In this document: piece after piece, positions 62,231-64,000 of the stretch
Layout: every line of letters starts with the position of its first letter
Position numbering within the stretch: position 1 is the stretch's first letter
Origin: Sipunculus nudus
Lineage: Eukaryota > Annelida > Sipuncula > Golfingiida > Sipunculidae
Assembly (NCBI GenBank): GCA_026874595.1
Contig: CM049312.1
Span: 24,359,956-24,423,955 of the forward strand
Direction of reading: 5' to 3'
DNA: 64,000 nucleotides
Translations under genes and position numbers: made by a program
The notes under the pieces: generated by a model
The model's input: the letters and a program-made list of their open reading frames with translations, nothing else
Told to the model about the DNA's origin: nothing
Databases searched by the model: none

Positions 62231-64000
62231 GAAATAATGTATTATTTGACTTTGCGGGAGTCTAATCATGTCGAAAATACAAAGCAATGTAGTAAAATTG
62301 AGGTAAAATTGGAAAATGAGTCCCTAAAATCCATATACAACTTTTAGAAAGTAGCAGAATTATATATTTGTGAATCTGATTGAACGGTTTTGACCTGTAT
62401 TTTGATATTCATGTTCAGAAACGGGCACTGTTGTGTAGCCAGGGAATCCTTTCGGGTCCCTACGGGTCATATATGTTTAATTTTAGGAAAATGTTTCATT
62501 TCTGTGGTGATTTCGACGTAAGGAAAGAATAAGCAAAGCATAGGCTAAGTGTAAGCAAAGGGATTTTCTCTTCATCAAAACTTTTTTGGACCCTTTTTCT
62601 AAAGATATAATGTGTTATTGGCCTTTGCGGGATTGTAATTGTGTCGAAAATATCTAAACATTGTAGTTAAATTGTGGACAAATTGAAAAATGGGTCCCCA
62701 AAAGCAATATATAACTTTTACAAAGCAGCAGAATTATATTTGTGATTTTGATTGAACGGGTTTGTCCTTTATTTTGATATTCATGTTCACTAACAGGCTC
62801 TGTTGTGTAGCCAGGGAGCCCTTTTGCGTCCCTACGGGTGATATGTGTGTATTTAGGGAAAATGGTTCATTTCTGTGGTAATTTCGACGTAAGCAAAGAA
62901 TAAGCAAAGCATAAGCAAAGTGTAACCAAAGGGTTTCCCTCTTCATAAATGCTTCTTGACACCATTTTCTGAAGTAATAATGTATCATTTCACTTTGCTG
63001 GAGTCTAATTAGGGGGAAAATATTAAAAAACTGAAGTTAAATTGTGGTAAAATTGGAAAATGGGTCCCCAAAATCCATATATAACTTTTAGAAAGTAGCA
63101 GAATTATATATTTGTTAATTTGATTAAACGGTTTTGACCTGTATTTTGATATTCATGTTCACAAACCGGCACTGTTGTGTACACAGGGAACAATTCTGCG
63201 TCCCTGCTGGTCATGTCTGTATGTATTTGAGGAAATTGTTTCATTCCTGTGATGATTTCTACGTAAGCAAAGAATAAGCAAAGCATAAGCAAAGTGAAAG
63301 AAACTTGATTCTCTCTTCATCAAAACATTTTGGGACCATTTTCTGAAGAAATAATGCGTCATTGGACTTTCTGTGAGTATAATTCTGTCAGGAATGGTTA
63401 AACAATAAATCTATATTGTGTCAAAATGAGAAAATGGGTCGAAAAAAATCAATAAATTACTTTAAAAAGTAGCAGTATTATACATTTGTAAATATCATTG
63501 AACGAACTTTCCCTTTATTTTTTCTTTATTCCTGTTCATTCTCCGGCACTCTTGTGTAGTCAGGGAAACCTTCTTCCACCCTACGGGTCATATAAGTGTG
63601 TATTCTAGGAAAATGTTTCATTTCTGTGGTGATTTCGACGTAAGCAAATAATAAGCAAAACATAAGCAAAGTGTAAGCAAAGGGTTTCCCTCTTCATAAA
63701 TGCTTTTTGCACAATTTTCTAAAGAAATAATGTATATTTGACTTTGCTGGAGTCCTTTTTATGTGGAAAATATTAAATAACTGTAGTTAAATTGTGGTAA
63801 AACTGGAAAATGGGTCCCCAAATTCCATATATAACTTTTAGCAAGCAGTAGAATTATAGATTTGTGATTTTGATTGAACGATTTAGCCCTTTATTTTGAT
63901 ATTCATGTTCATAACCGGCACTGCTGTGTAGCCAGGGAACCCTACGTAGCATATCTGGGTTACACATGTGTGTATTTTAGAAAAAAAAAATTCGTTTTTG
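62231..64000 (+). repeat. Diverged monomers to the right edge
   Basis: Boxes near 62430, 62801, 63174 (TACACAGGGAAC), 63552 (TAGTCAGGG) and 63925. The last monomer loses similarity after about 63945 (CCCTACGTAGCATATCTGGG) and ends in an A-run then TTCGTTTTTG. The family is still recognisable at the edge, so the array may continue or may be near its border. Confidence 0.85.

Noticed and set aside
63945-64000. End of the satellite array or start of unique sequence
   Set aside because: Similarity drops in the last 50 bases, but the stretch is too short to distinguish a true border from an ordinary diverged monomer.
1-64000. rRNA, tRNA or telomeric repeats
   Set aside because: No segment shows conserved rRNA or tRNA structure, and no TTAGGG-type tandem was seen.

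Overview
This window is eukaryotic satellite DNA with no credible protein-coding gene. It is AT-rich and consists almost entirely of one tandem repeat family with a monomer of about 374 bp, roughly 160 head-to-tail copies in one orientation. Every monomer can be recognised by a conserved box (GGCACTGTTGTGTAGCCAGG and close variants) and by a four-fold 11-bp subrepeat (TAAGCAAAGNN). The organism is probably an invertebrate animal. The inserted mobile element, with its AGGTCA clusters and TGTC/TTTG-rich microsatellite, resembles elements I associate with molluscs, but that is inference only.

Layout. (1) 1-31264: a higher-order repeat (HOR) array of near-identical units in two lengths, a 7-monomer unit of 2567 bp and a 10-monomer unit of about 3690 bp. 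The order is short, long, long, short, long, long, long; the first unit is a variant of 2614 bp. (2) 26356-30287: a 3932-bp insertion inside the last HOR unit, with no target-site duplication, asymmetric inverted repeats and a 3' hairpin followed by CTAG. I read it as a non-autonomous Helitron/Helentron-like element. It carries its own tandem repeats (about 148 bp and about 330 bp), two nuclear-receptor-type half-site clusters and five co-oriented CTCF-like motifs. (3) 31265-48808: a mosaic of more diverged monomers of the same family with short local HORs (a 4-monomer unit of 1494-1498 bp in two places, and a 1218-bp unit in three tandem copies). (4) 48809-64000: still more diverged monomers with segmental duplications, a perfectly phased run of 374-bp monomers, and a recent 1493-bp tandem duplication.

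The order of homogenised HORs, then short local HORs, then diverged monomers resembles the edge of a centromeric or other large heterochromatic satellite array, as known for primate alpha satellite. Centromere function is not shown by the sequence. Many short reading frames of about 60 codons on the minus strand recur because they lie in the same part of each monomer; I treat them as non-genes. Because long near-identical units are hard to assemble, HOR copy number and order depend on the quality of the underlying assembly.
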